NCBI GenBank assembly: GCA_017305925.1
Contig: JAFKJW010000180.1
Span: forward strand, 62,001 to 126,000
DNA from: Hyphomicrobiales bacterium
Lineage (GTDB): Bacteria; Pseudomonadota; Alphaproteobacteria; Rhizobiales; Rhizobiaceae
DNA: 64,000 nt
Direction of reading: 5' to 3'
This document shows positions 1 through 8,991 of this stretch, in pieces. Position numbers and translations under genes: made by a program. How positions within the stretch are numbered: the stretch's first letter is position 1; each line of letters opens with the position of its first letter. The notes beneath the pieces were generated by a model. The model was not told the origin of the DNA. It searched no databases and saw nothing but the letters and a program-made list of their open reading frames with translations.

Positions 1-412
1 TCGTCAGGAAAGCGCTGACGCCGAGCACGCCGATCAGCAGGCCGTTGAGCAGCCCGACCGCGACACCCGCCGCGAGCGCCGCGGCGGAGGCGAGAACCCA
101 GGACCCGCTCGCCTGGAAGACGAGCCCGAGCACGATGCCGCTCAGGGCCAGTATCCCGCCCATCGACACGTCGATGCCGCGGGTGATGATGACCGCGGTC
201 ATCGCGAAGGAGAGCATCGCGATGACCGCGGTCTGCCGCAGAATGTCCAGAAGGTTGCCGACTGCCAGGAACCGCGGCTCTGCGATGCCGAAGATCGCCA
301 GCGTCGCCAGAGTGACGAGTGCTATGGCAAATTCGTGCGAGCCCATCCACCGGCGGCGGACGGACCGGCTCTCAACTGCATCGTTCGCACTCGGTGGAGA
401 CATGACGCTCAT
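1..412 (-). CDS. Ribose-type ABC transporter permease, N-terminal part
   Basis: This is the N-terminal 137 or so residues of an inner-membrane permease of the RbsC/BPD_transp_2 family; the rest lies beyond the left edge. It would form the channel for the sugar-like substrate bound by the protein encoded just upstream. A charged cytoplasmic start with several arginines is followed by hydrophobic segments and a TRGIDVSMGG stretch, which corresponds to the conserved 'GGIDLSVG' loop of this family. Two in-frame ATGs lie 9 bases apart (412 and 403). The gene starts 28 bases after the stop of the binding-protein gene on the same strand, so they are surely co-transcribed. No ATPase gene lies between them, so it should be outside the window. 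Confidence 0.85.
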   Translation of the reverse strand, partial: MSVMSPPSANDAVESRSVRRRWMGSHEFAIALVTLATLAIFGIAEPRFLAVGNLLDILRQTAVIAMLSFAMTAVIITRGIDVSMGGILALSGIVLGLVFQASGSWVLASAAALAAGVAVGLLNGLLIGVLGVSAFLT

Positions 413-440
413 CTGCGGAATAACGGCTTGCGTCGAACGG

Positions 441-1475
441 TTACTGGGGAGCGGACGTCATGGCCGACGAGGGCATGTCCGGCCCGAGCGACGAGACGTT
501 GCCCGCTTCCACCGTCGCCTGCGCCGGCGTGATGTACGGCACGTCAAGACCCTTGGCCTTGAGCGCCTCGGCCGTCTTGTCCGACATGATGTAGTGCGTC
601 TTCATATAAAGCACATCGGGCAGCTTCTCCCCGCGGGCAAGCCGAACCGCCGCAGCGATGTTCCAGTAACCGACATATTGCGGGCTCGTGAGCACGGTGA
701 TGATCATTTTGCCGCTCTCGACGAGAGGCATCATCTCCTCGTCGCCATTGTCGCCGGCAAAGAGGACGTCGCGGCCAAGCGCCTCGGCGACGGAGTTGGC
801 GGCAAGGCACATGGAGTCCGAAACGCAGGCGATCGCGCGCAGATCGGGATAGGTGGTGAGCCAGGTCTGCGCGGCGTCGGCGGCCTTGGTCGTGTTCCAG
901 TCCGTCGGCTGGATGCCGACCAACTCGATATCGGGGAATTCCTTGGCGAGCGTTTCCGTGAACGCCTTCTCGCGCGTGTCGGACACGTAGTTGCCCCGGG
1001 TGCCGACCAGGAACGCGACCTGACCTTTGCCGTCCATCGCCAAGCCGAGCGCACGGGCCACGACCCGCAGATCGACATCGTCCGGATAGAGCGTGGAGTG
1101 GTTGCCGTCGCCGAGCACATGATTGCCGCCGGTGATGACGGGAATATTGGCCTGCTTGGCCTTGGCGATCACCGGAAGCAGCGCGTTCTTGTCCAGCGGG
1201 TCGATCAGAATCGCGTCCACGCCCTGATTGATGAAGCTCTCGATGACGGAGATCTCCTTCTCGATATTGGCTTCGGCACTCTGCCAGACGACCGTGGCGT
1301 TATAATCCTTGGCGGCCTTGTCGCCGGCCTCGCGCATGCGTACGAACCAAGGATTGGTGAGGTCGATGGCAGCCATGCCAATGACGACCTTCTTCTGCTC
1401 ATCGGCCGCCTGGGCGCCGGAGGCCGCGCCGATCAGGCACGCGCCCATGAGAAGCAGGCTCAAGAGTTTTTTCAT
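441..1475 (-). CDS. Periplasmic sugar-binding protein of a ribose-type ABC importer
   Basis: A 344-residue periplasmic binding protein of the Peripla_BP_4 (RbsB-like) class. The start is the ATG at 1475, giving MKKLLSLLLMGACLIG, a lysine-led hydrophobic signal peptide with a likely cleavage after AQA near residue 24; GGGAG lies about a dozen bases upstream. The mature part has the alternating beta-alpha pattern of the family, with VIESFINQGVDAILIDP and the NIPVITG segment that marks the sugar-binding type I fold. It feeds the permease that follows. The gene sits downstream of the XRE-cupin regulator and the AtuA-like pair on the same strand, so the ligand is probably the compound those enzymes process. 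The ligand cannot be read from the sequence. Confidence 0.9.
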   Translation of the reverse strand: MKKLLSLLLMGACLIGAASGAQAADEQKKVVIGMAAIDLTNPWFVRMREAGDKAAKDYNATVVWQSAEANIEKEISVIESFINQGVDAILIDPLDKNALLPVIAKAKQANIPVITGGNHVLGDGNHSTLYPDDVDLRVVARALGLAMDGKGQVAFLVGTRGNYVSDTREKAFTETLAKEFPDIELVGIQPTDWNTTKAADAAQTWLTTYPDLRAIACVSDSMCLAANSVAEALGRDVLFAGDNGDEEMMPLVESGKMIITVLTSPQYVGYWNIAAAVRLARGEKLPDVLYMKTHYIMSDKTAEALKAKGLDVPYITPAQATVEAGNVSSLGPDMPSSAMTSAPQ

Positions 1476-1617
1476 CGCGGTATATTCTCCCATTCTTGCA
1501 GGGCTTCCTTCGAGGGTCCCTGGGGGAAACCATACACAAAGGCTTTCGCAAGGCATCCGACATGGACGTTACTGGTGAGTATTCTGACCAAAGTCCAGGC
1601 TGACGGTCTTGGACCGG

Positions 1618-2166
1618 CTAGTATGTCGGCGGCGTGATCGCGCTGAGGATTTCACTCTCGCCTTCAAAGACGTTGCGAAAGCGATGCGGGATGCGGCTGT
1701 CGAAATAATAGCCGTCGCCGACCCTAAGGGTGCGTGTCTGCTCCCCAACCGTCACTTCGACCGCACCACGCGAGACGATGCCGGCTTCCTGGGCGCTGTG
1801 AGAGAAGGTCTCTCCGGTGTCGGCACCGGGCGAGTAGGTTTCGCGAAGGACCAGCATCTGTCGGTTGGGGTGGTTCACACCGAGCATACGATATGAGATC
1901 GCCTCGGCCTTGCCGATCTCCACGAAATCAGCGGCAGCGTAGAACGGCGTATAGGGAAAAACCGACTGCAGGTCCGAGAAGAATGCCGTCAGCGTCGTCC
2001 CGAGAGCATCCAGCATGGCGCCCAACGTGTTGATGGATGGGCTCATCTGGTCACGTTCGATCAGGGAGATCGCGGAATGAGATACGCCCGACCGCTCTGC
2101 CAGGCTCCGAACGCTGATGTTACGGCGGCGCCTGAGTTCTCTTAACTTGGACCCGATCTTCGGCAT
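1618..2166 (-). CDS. XRE-family regulator with a C-terminal cupin domain
   Basis: A 182-residue cytoplasmic transcription factor. Residues 5-62 form an XRE helix-turn-helix (SVRSLAERSGVSHSAIS is the recognition region), and residues 110-180 form a small cupin barrel (VEVTVGEQTRTLRVGDGYYF, then IPHRF) that probably binds the effector. Regulators of this build usually control adjacent catabolic or polyamine/amino acid genes. It lies between the AtuA-like pair upstream and the sugar-type importer downstream, all on one strand, so it may be part of that transcription unit and control it. The effector is unknown. Confidence 0.88.
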   Translation of the reverse strand: MPKIGSKLRELRRRRNISVRSLAERSGVSHSAISLIERDQMSPSINTLGAMLDALGTTLTAFFSDLQSVFPYTPFYAAADFVEIGKAEAISYRMLGVNHPNRQMLVLRETYSPGADTGETFSHSAQEAGIVSRGAVEVTVGEQTRTLRVGDGYYFDSRIPHRFRNVFEGESEILSAITPPTY

Positions 2167-2244
2167 TGCATTGAAGTTCGCGTGAGCATTTGTGGCCCGC
2201 TATCGCGCTCGACCGCCGCAATGTCAACCGAGCGGGGAAATGGC

Positions 2245-2637
2245 TCACTCTTCGGTTCGCATGAAATCCTCGACCGACAGGCTCGGTCCGACGAAGCCCT
2301 CCGCCGAACTTCGCGGGAGCGTCACCTTGAGCGATAGCAGACGGAACGATTGGGTTTTCCCATGGCCATCGACATTGAGGCTGCCGTTCACGCCGCCCTC
2401 GAGCGCATCATCTATAACGAAGTTGAACGCTGCGAGACGAGGCAGATCATAGCGACGGCAGCGCGTGGCACCTCTATGCTTGAACAGCGCCAGCACCCGC
2501 TCCTCGGTAACCTGGTCAGACAGCAGCCGATAGGCCTCTGGCCGATAGGGGATCAGGCTTATATTGGTACGGTTGCCTTTGTCGCCAGCCCGGCTATGGG
2601 CGATGGCGTAGAGAGGCAGTTCGATGATCGTTTCCAT
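2245..2637 (-). CDS. AtuA-like ferredoxin-fold small protein
   Basis: A 130-residue protein equivalent to the C-terminal ferredoxin-like domain that is fused to AtuA in some bacteria. It begins METIIELPLYAIAHSRAGDKG; the SRAGDKGN motif is the hallmark of this domain. I chose the ATG at 2637 because it overlaps the stop of the upstream AtuA-like gene in an ATGA junction, which implies translational coupling and a stoichiometric complex. AtuA was named from acyclic terpene utilisation in Pseudomonas, but rhizobial homologues commonly sit in unrelated catabolic operons, so a terpene substrate should not be assumed. Confidence 0.82.
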   Translation of the reverse strand: METIIELPLYAIAHSRAGDKGNRTNISLIPYRPEAYRLLSDQVTEERVLALFKHRGATRCRRYDLPRLAAFNFVIDDALEGGVNGSLNVDGHGKTQSFRLLSLKVTLPRSSAEGFVGPSLSVEDFMRTEE

Positions 2638-4016
2638 TATGCCAGTTCCCTCGCGGGGCGAACGCTGACCGAGGTCGGTACGCGCTCCCTCGGAACGAGG
2701 AAGCTCTTCGTCAGGATGCGCGGAGTAACGCGCCATCTCGCGCCACCGCTTCCGGCTGCTCCGCAACAGAGCAAAGCGAGAACTTCGCGTGCTGCCTGCT
2801 CGACGTCGTCGGCGTTGCTTCCCTCGACAGCGAGCCGAACGCGGATCTCATCGGGCGGCGTCCCATTGAAGCCGCGCCACAGATCGCCGGCATCGTTGTC
2901 ATGCACGCTGGCAATGCCAATAAGATCGGCGCGCGCCCGCACGTCGAGCTTGCGACGGCGAAGCCGTTCGAGCAGCACGTCGGCTGTTTCCCTGGCGCGG
3001 CGCAACGCGTTCATTCCCGCGACCGTGATCTCGCCTTCACCGAGCCAGCGGCCCTGGTAGCAGGCGGTGACCTTCAGATCCGAGGGCGCCGGGCGGCCGC
3101 GAACGCCCTCTACGCGGACGCGGTCGGTGCCGCATTGCGCGACGCGAACCTGAGAAATATCGACCACGACATCGGGAGTAATGTAATTCGCCGGGTCGTG
3201 GAGCTCATAGAGGAGCTGTTCTTTGACGGTTCGTTCATCTACCAGCCCGCCCGTGTTCTCTGCTTTGGTGATGGTCAGAACGCCTTCATCGTCGATCTCC
3301 GCAATAGGAAAGCCGATGTCTGCCGGATCCGGAACGACCTTGGGCCCGGGATCCCAGAATGTGCCGCCGCATACCTGGCTGCCGCATTCCAGCAGATGTC
3401 CTGCTGCCGCTGCGCCCGCCATTCGATCCCAATCGTCGATGGAAAAGCCGAAATGGTGAACGATCGGCGCGATTGCGAGAGCCGGATCGGAGGTCCTTCC
3501 CGCCACCACCACGTTCGCGCCTTCATGCAGCGCTTGCACCAGGGACGCGGCGCCGAGATAGGCGTTCGCGGCGATGCAGGCATTGGCATCTCCCTCCAAC
3601 CCGGCATCGGCTTCGTGAGGCTCCAGCCCGCCGAGATCGATATGTCCGCGGACATCATCTCCGGCAACAACGGCAATCCGAAGATCATCATGGCCGAGAC
3701 GACGCGCGATCTTGGCAATGAGACGCGCTGCGGCGGGGGGATTTGCCGCCCCGAAATTTCCCAATATCGGAATGTTGTTTCGAAAGCAGGTGCCGAGTAT
3801 CGGGGCGACCAGTCTCTCGAGCATCGGCTCATAGCCCTGTTGAGGGTCTTGTCGTCGCGCCAGTTGCGCCAGCGCCACCGTGCGCTCGCCCAGGACCTCA
3901 AAGAAGATCGCTGCGGGGCCGCCGGATCGAACGAGCGTGTCGACAACCGGGATCGGGGCATCCAACCGGTCCCCTGAAAATCCTGCACAGTTACCGACAC
4001 GAAAGATATGACTCAT
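2637..4016 (-). CDS. AtuA-like protein (DUF1446 family)
   Basis: A 459-residue cytoplasmic protein of the DUF1446/AtuA family. Visible family features are the N-terminal RVGNCAGFSGDR, the GNFGAANPPAAARL segment, and the central ECGSQVCGGTFWDPG and ENTGGLVDERTVKEQLLYE regions. The reaction of this family is not securely known. It is translationally coupled to the small ferredoxin-fold protein, reproducing as two chains what is one chain in some homologues. It is transcribed away from the AtzG/AtzE-like amidase pair across a 234-base divergent gap, so both units may share a control region and a pathway. Confidence 0.88.
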   Translation of the reverse strand: MSHIFRVGNCAGFSGDRLDAPIPVVDTLVRSGGPAAIFFEVLGERTVALAQLARRQDPQQGYEPMLERLVAPILGTCFRNNIPILGNFGAANPPAAARLIAKIARRLGHDDLRIAVVAGDDVRGHIDLGGLEPHEADAGLEGDANACIAANAYLGAASLVQALHEGANVVVAGRTSDPALAIAPIVHHFGFSIDDWDRMAGAAAAGHLLECGSQVCGGTFWDPGPKVVPDPADIGFPIAEIDDEGVLTITKAENTGGLVDERTVKEQLLYELHDPANYITPDVVVDISQVRVAQCGTDRVRVEGVRGRPAPSDLKVTACYQGRWLGEGEITVAGMNALRRARETADVLLERLRRRKLDVRARADLIGIASVHDNDAGDLWRGFNGTPPDEIRVRLAVEGSNADDVEQAAREVLALLCCGAAGSGGARWRVTPRILTKSFLVPRERVPTSVSVRPARELA

Positions 4017-4250
4017 GACAGACCTCGGTATGGCGCCGGCGTGCCGGGTGCACGGGTGCCGTCGCGGCCATCACCTTAGTTGCAATCGGCGGCCGATGCC
4101 TTTCGCCGTCGCCGCTGGTGAGGATAGTTGACGCAAATCACGCCAAAGGGTCTTGCAGGCAAAGGCGCATGCTAGAATGAACAAAATTGTGCTGTTCGTA
4201 GCCGGAAAATCTCAGGCCCGGACCTTCGTACCCGATGGGAGGGGCAGTGC

Positions 4251-4442
4251 TTGGAACCTGATCGCTCAAGCGAGCTCGAGGAGCTGAGGCATCGCCTTCG
4301 CGACGCAGGAATTCGGCTCCGACCGGACCTTCTTCCACGCGTCCTTGACGATTATGACGATATGAAGAGACACATCGCCGCGGTCCGGGAAGTGACGGAA
4401 ATGATAGCGGGAGCCACTCAGCCCGACGAGACGAGGCAATGA
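4251..4442 (+). CDS. AtzG-like small amidase partner
   Basis: A 63-residue, strongly charged, helical protein. The start is a TTG at 4251 preceded by GGGAGGGG at 4237-4244, a good ribosome site at normal spacing. Its last codons overlap the amidase start in an ATGA junction. Size, helical pattern and position match the AtzG/DUF4089 small subunits that wrap around AtzE-type amidases, in the same way that GatC wraps GatA. The role is inferred from gene arrangement more than from sequence identity, which is hard to judge at this length. Confidence 0.6.
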   Translation: MEPDRSSELEELRHRLRDAGIRLRPDLLPRVLDDYDDMKRHIAAVREVTEMIAGATQPDETRQ

Positions 4443-5914
4443 ACCTGGCGGAGTTGTCGATCCAGGAAGCCGGAGGAATGCTGCGGGATGGCAGCATCAC
4501 TTCGCAAGACCTCACCCTCGACGCACTTGACCGCATATCGGCAGGTGACGGTTCAATCCATGCCTTTATACGCATAGATCGCAACGCCGCCCTGACGGCG
4601 GCGCGGCAGGCGGATAGCGAACTGCGGAGCGGCATCGACCGTGGGGATCTGCATGGGATTCCGTACGGGTTGAAGGACATTTTCGACGCCCGCGGCTGGC
4701 CTACGACCTGCGGTTCAAGAATTTGCGATGGGATCGCCGCATCAGATTCCGCGGTCGTCGAACGACTGCAAGCGGCCGGCGCCATCCTGCTTGGAAAACT
4801 GGCAACATTCGAATTTGCGATTGGCGGCCCAAGTCTGGAGCTCCCCTGGCCGCCGGCCCGCAATCCGTGGGATTCTTCGCGCCAGACGGGAGGGTCCTCA
4901 TCCGGTTCCGCGGCGGCGATCGCAGCCGGCTACACTCGCCTCACGATTGGATCGTGCACCGCGGGGTCGATTCGAGGACCGGCGGCCTGGTGTGGCGCGG
5001 TAGGATTGAAGCCGACTTTTGGTCTGGTGTCGCGGCGAGGATGCCATCCGCTGGCACCGAGCCTCGACCACTGCGGACCGCTGACCCGCAATGTCCATGA
5101 CTCAGCCATAGCGCTCCAGGCGCTGGCGGGGCGCGATACGCTCGATCCTGCCAGCGCCGACGTGCCGCCCCGCACCTACACTTCCGATCTCGAAAAAGGA
5201 GTTGCCGGTTTGCGCATCGGCGTTCCGCGGGCCTTCTTCGAGTCTGCGCCAAATCTGAGCGACGACGCGAGGCGCGGTATCGAAAACACGTTGAGCGCAC
5301 TGGCAGGACAAGGCGCCCGGATCAGGACCGTGACGCTTCCGCCCTTCGGCACGTTCCTCTCCTGCGTTCGAGTGATCATGGCATACGAGATGTACGCCAT
5401 GCACCGGACGCATCTTCGTGGAAGGCTGGACGATCTCGCCACGCTCACGACGGTCCGTTTTTTGGCCGGCCTCGCCGTCGATCCCGAAGACTACCGGCTT
5501 GCACTCAAGCTGCAGCGATGGCTGACGACTGAAGTCGATCGCGCGCTTGCGGAATTCGACGGTTTCGTGACCGCGATCTCGCTCGACACGGCGCCCCTCG
5601 TTGAGGACCTGGTGCAGCCGCTCGGTTGGCCGTTGCAGGCAAGCCCGTTCAATCTGACAGGGCATCCGGCGATGAGTGTGCCGATCGGACTCGACCAGAA
5701 TGGGATGCCGTTGGCAGTACAGGTAATCGGCCGTCGCTTTGACGAGGCCACGGTGCTCCAGGTAGGTCGCGCGATAGAACGTTCTTCCGGTTGGGAGCAG
5801 ATTCCGCTACCTGCGACAATCCGACGAAGAGATCGACCTACCGGCGCCGACGCAGGCGCACCTCAGGCGAAAAGTCTATCCGATCTACCGGATAGAACGG
5901 CCGAGCCACGCTGA
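4439..5914 (+). CDS. Amidase-signature hydrolase, AtzE/GatA-like
   Basis: A 491-residue amidase-signature enzyme that hydrolyses a carbon-nitrogen amide bond. The catalytic Ser-cisSer-Lys triad is visible: the lysine in GIPYGLKDIFDARG (near residue 79), QTGGSSSGSAAAIAAG (near 155-165) and the nucleophile region IGSCTAGSIRGPAAWCGAVG (near 176-180). The usual signature reads GSDTGGSIR; here it is GSCTAGSIR, and the nucleophilic serine is kept. It is coupled to the AtzG-like partner. The C-terminus runs about 30 residues past the usual end of the family and overlaps the tail of the opposing MlrC-like gene by 77 bases. The substrate is unknown; biuret-like or carbamoyl compounds are possible by analogy with AtzE. 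Confidence 0.88.
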   Translation: MNLAELSIQEAGGMLRDGSITSQDLTLDALDRISAGDGSIHAFIRIDRNAALTAARQADSELRSGIDRGDLHGIPYGLKDIFDARGWPTTCGSRICDGIAASDSAVVERLQAAGAILLGKLATFEFAIGGPSLELPWPPARNPWDSSRQTGGSSSGSAAAIAAGYTRLTIGSCTAGSIRGPAAWCGAVGLKPTFGLVSRRGCHPLAPSLDHCGPLTRNVHDSAIALQALAGRDTLDPASADVPPRTYTSDLEKGVAGLRIGVPRAFFESAPNLSDDARRGIENTLSALAGQGARIRTVTLPPFGTFLSCVRVIMAYEMYAMHRTHLRGRLDDLATLTTVRFLAGLAVDPEDYRLALKLQRWLTTEVDRALAEFDGFVTAISLDTAPLVEDLVQPLGWPLQASPFNLTGHPAMSVPIGLDQNGMPLAVQVIGRRFDEATVLQVGRAIERSSGWEQIPLPATIRRRDRPTGADAGAPQAKSLSDLPDRTAEPR

Positions 5915-7331
5915 ACGGCAGCTCTTCGACGCGGTAGCTTGTCATGCCGGGCGTGTCGACCGTCACACAGCGTCCCACGTCTGCGAAGTTGAGCGTGAAA
6001 TGATAGCCGGAACGCGTGACCACGATATCCATTTCCGTCGGCTCTGCACCCATCGCACGGAAGTATTCCGGATCGAGGTATGCGTTCGGCCTCTCGGTCA
6101 GAGCAACGTGGATGTTCCCTGCCTTCAGCAGCGCGTACGGCCCGATGTTGGTAAGGGTTCCCGCGTCGTGCGGGCCGGCGACGACAAGCGACGCATCCTG
6201 CCCGACCGAGAGCACCTCGCCAGTCAGGGTTATCGGCGGCGACACGGCGCAGCCGTGGCCTCCGACAGTCAACGTCAGTGTCGAACCCTGCCCGGAAGCC
6301 ATGCACGCCTGTACCGCATTCGGATCGGCGATCGGCACGAGAGAACGCAGATCCGGATAGCTGGTGATCAGCTTGTCTAGAATGAAGGTGCTGTCGCCGG
6401 GTCCGCCTGCCGCGACACGGTCGCCCTGGTCACCAAGGACATAGCGTGTCTTGCCGATGGCTTGCCGAGCGGCATCGAGGCACGACTCGACGGAGGGATA
6501 GGTACCGATCAGCTGGTCGCGCGCCTCCCAGAGCATGTTCGCCAATTCCTTTGCCAGCGTCGCGGCTCGCGCATTCTCGCCATTGCCGTAGACCAGCACC
6601 ATCTGGCCGAGGTTCGCGACATCCAGAAACTGCTGAGCATTGAATATGGAGACGTCTTCGACGTCGCCGCGGGAGACAGCCTCGCTGGCACATCGGTGTA
6701 TTCGCTGCAGCGGGTCTTCGTCCGTCCGGTCGTTTCCAAGCGTCAGCATTGGCACGTGTACGGCAGCGCACACCGGATCGAAGTTCCCCTCGATCATCCG
6801 CCTTGCCGCCTCGAAAGCCCTGCGCCCCGTCTCGCCCTGGTCGTCGTGAGGGTTGGTGAGGTATGCGGCGAGGAAATCACAGTGAACCAGCGTGTCGTGG
6901 GTGACATGAGCATGCAGGTCAAAAGCTGACGTAATAGGGACCTCCGGGCCGACCACCTTCCTGAGTTCTCGAAAGAGGTCTCCCTCGGGATCGGACAGCG
7001 TAGGAGTAAGCATGCCACCGTGAAGGGGAAGCACGATCGCGTCGAAATTGCCCCCCCGCGCGGCTTCGGTCATCCGGTCGCGGACCTCCTCGTAAACTGC
7101 GTCGTCGACCGGACCTCCGGACTGCGCCCGGAACATTGTCGGCACGATCACGTCTGCGCCGGCTCTCTCGGCCGCATCGACGACACCGCCAAGCGTCGAA
7201 TTCGAACCTCGTGCCTGCTCGACTGCCGACGCACCTTCCGTGACTTGAAAATCCGAGCGTTGGGCGACCGTGGGGTTGAAGCTGTGAGACTCCTGCTGGA
7301 TGCCCCCGGACAGAATTCGCATTTTCTTCAC
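5838..7331 (-). CDS. M81 family metallopeptidase (MlrC-like)
   Basis: A 497-residue protein of the M81/DUF1485 family, named from MlrC, which opens linearised microcystin. Typical features are the N-terminal ILSGGIQQESHSFNP (the metal-binding E and H), the SAFDLHAHVTHD segment (further D and H ligands), and the second half beginning near KTRYVLGDQGDRVAAGGPGDS. The start is a GTG at 7331 with GAGGAG seven bases upstream; an ATG three codons inside is less well placed. In rhizobia these proteins usually sit in amino acid, hydantoin or amide catabolic clusters, as here, so microcystin is an unlikely substrate. It probably cleaves a small amide or peptide bond. Confidence 0.87.
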   Translation of the reverse strand: MKKMRILSGGIQQESHSFNPTVAQRSDFQVTEGASAVEQARGSNSTLGGVVDAAERAGADVIVPTMFRAQSGGPVDDAVYEEVRDRMTEAARGGNFDAIVLPLHGGMLTPTLSDPEGDLFRELRKVVGPEVPITSAFDLHAHVTHDTLVHCDFLAAYLTNPHDDQGETGRRAFEAARRMIEGNFDPVCAAVHVPMLTLGNDRTDEDPLQRIHRCASEAVSRGDVEDVSIFNAQQFLDVANLGQMVLVYGNGENARAATLAKELANMLWEARDQLIGTYPSVESCLDAARQAIGKTRYVLGDQGDRVAAGGPGDSTFILDKLITSYPDLRSLVPIADPNAVQACMASGQGSTLTLTVGGHGCAVSPPITLTGEVLSVGQDASLVVAGPHDAGTLTNIGPYALLKAGNIHVALTERPNAYLDPEYFRAMGAEPTEMDIVVTRSGYHFTLNFADVGRCVTVDTPGMTSYRVEELPFSVARPFYPVDRIDFSPEVRLRRRR

Positions 7332-7451
7332 CGGAATGCTCCTCGTCCGCCGAAATCATCGCAAGCTAAGCGGCAGTCCCGATCATCCTGCAAGCCGCTC
7401 CTTGCGGATGGTCACTATGATGGACAACCATTCCCAGACTTTTGCCTTCTC

Positions 7452-7558
7452 CTAACTGACGGCCTCGTCGAGAGCCCCGTCAGCCGGTTAGAATACTGGA
7501 CAGTCACCTTTCCTCCGCTTTGCTCCGCGGGTGCTTCCGGATTTAACAGGTTTAACAG
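7452..7558. promoter_or_regulatory. Interrupted palindrome and tandem repeat in a divergent promoter gap
   Basis: The gap between the MlrC-like and HisD-like genes holds an interrupted inverted repeat, CTAACTGACGG (7452-7462) against CCGTCAGccGGTTAG (7477-7491), and further on a tandem repeat TTTAACAGG/TTTAACAGC (7542-7559). Both lie upstream of the plus-strand gene and could be operator sites for a divergent promoter. No regulator is assigned to them. Confidence 0.3.
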
Positions 7559-7594
7559 CAAGCAACGGCAGCTGCCGAACAGCCGCAGGACTGA

Positions 7595-8875
7595 ATGATG
7601 AACGGTGTCACCTATGTCAAAGCGCCCGCCCGGAACCTGGTATCCGATACCAGTCAGGTGGAAGAAGTCACGAAGAATATCCTTGCTGCCGTAAGAATTG
7701 AGGGTGACAAAGCGCTGCGCCGGTATTCTCAAGAGTTCGACAAGGTGACTGTGGAAGCACTTGAGATCACAGATGAGGAGCGCCAAGCCGCTGTTGCCGG
7801 GCTCGATCCGGCAGCGCGTGCCGATATGGAATTTGCAATCGAGAGGGTGAGAGCATTTGCCAAGGCCCAAAGGGCAACCATCCTGCCGCTGGAGATCGAG
7901 GCGCTCCCAGGCCTGCATCTCGGGCATCGGGTGATACCGATCAGACGCATCGGCGCATATGTCCCCGGAGGACGCTACCCTCTCCTGTCTGCCCCGGTAA
8001 TGACTATTGTACCCGCCAAAGTTGCAGGATGTTCCGAGGTAATTGCCTGCCTACCTCCCGGCAGCCACAGGGACGTCATCGCAGCCTGCCACCTTGCCGG
8101 CGCAGACCGGATTTTTCGAGTTGGAGGCGCGCAAGCCATAGCGGCTCTGGCGTACGGAACGGAATCCATTCCCAAGGTCGACAAGATCGTAGGCCCTGGC
8201 AACGCGTTCGTTAACGAGGCGAAGCGGCAGGTCTTCGGACCGGTCGGCATCGATCAGCTGGCGGGCCCAAGCGAGATCTTCATCGTCGCGGATTCCACCG
8301 CAGACCCGGAACTCATTGCCATCGACCTGCTGGCACAGGCCGAGCATGATGTAAAAACACGCGTCGGCCTCATCACGACCGACCGCCAATTGGCCGAATC
8401 GACCCTGGAGCATGTCCAGCTCCAGTTGGCGGATCTATCGACGGCGCCTGTTGCCGCTGCTGCGTGGGACAATTACGGAGAGATCGCACTCTGCGCCGAC
8501 GAAGCCACCATGATCTCCTATTCCGACTTAATCGCCGCGGAACATTTGCAGGTCCATACGGCCGATAGCCACGCCATGGGGGCGAAGCTCAGCAACTATG
8601 GGTCACTTTTTATCGGCCCGCTCGCAAGCGTCGTCTATTCCGACAAATGCTGTGGGACAAATCACACTCTTCCGACCATGGGGGCAGGTCGCTACACGGG
8701 TGGATTGTGGGTCGGGTCATACCTGAAGATTTGTACCCATCAGTGGCTTGACCGTCGCGGGGTCGAGACTGTCGCGCCGCCGGCGGTGAGACAAAGTGGC
8801 CGCGAAGGCCTGGAGGGCCATCGTCGGGCAGCGGCCGTAAGGCTCGATCGGCTGCTCGCCCAGGGAACACGATAA
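7595..8875 (+). CDS. Histidinol dehydrogenase-family alcohol dehydrogenase
   Basis: A 426-residue NAD- and zinc-dependent dehydrogenase of the HisD family. The catalytic Glu-His pair is present in LIAAEHLQVHT, and the zinc ligands are seen in LLAQAEHD (Gln and His), SDKCCGTNH (Asp) and the late GLEGHRRAA (His). It is not in a histidine operon. Catabolic HisD paralogues such as HpsN oxidise hydroxyl groups of non-histidine substrates, for example 2,3-dihydroxypropane-1-sulfonate to sulfolactate. The SDKCCGTNHTLPTMGAGRYT stretch reads more like that branch than like HisD proper. AGGA lies just upstream of two adjacent ATG codons. The substrate is probably linked to the neighbouring amidase and AtuA-like genes. 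Confidence 0.86.
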   Translation: MMNGVTYVKAPARNLVSDTSQVEEVTKNILAAVRIEGDKALRRYSQEFDKVTVEALEITDEERQAAVAGLDPAARADMEFAIERVRAFAKAQRATILPLEIEALPGLHLGHRVIPIRRIGAYVPGGRYPLLSAPVMTIVPAKVAGCSEVIACLPPGSHRDVIAACHLAGADRIFRVGGAQAIAALAYGTESIPKVDKIVGPGNAFVNEAKRQVFGPVGIDQLAGPSEIFIVADSTADPELIAIDLLAQAEHDVKTRVGLITTDRQLAESTLEHVQLQLADLSTAPVAAAAWDNYGEIALCADEATMISYSDLIAAEHLQVHTADSHAMGAKLSNYGSLFIGPLASVVYSDKCCGTNHTLPTMGAGRYTGGLWVGSYLKICTHQWLDRRGVETVAPPAVRQSGREGLEGHRRAAAVRLDRLLAQGTR

Positions 8876-8991
8876 GGCATTCACAGCATACCGAAAGACA
8901 GGCAGGGCTCGTCTACCGGGATAGAGGCAGCCCACTTGGGAGATGAGACGGAAGGTTTCCGGCGACACGTCCTCGTGAGCGTGGCACTGCT

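Noticed and set aside
45-1637. A long plus-strand open frame opposite the binding-protein gene
   Set aside because: It is antisense to a clear periplasmic binding protein, is rich in Arg and Gly in the way of high-GC shadow frames, and resembles no family.
7595-8875. Histidine biosynthesis hisD
   Set aside because: No other his gene is nearby, the context is catabolic, and the C-terminal zinc-site wording matches the HpsN-like branch better.
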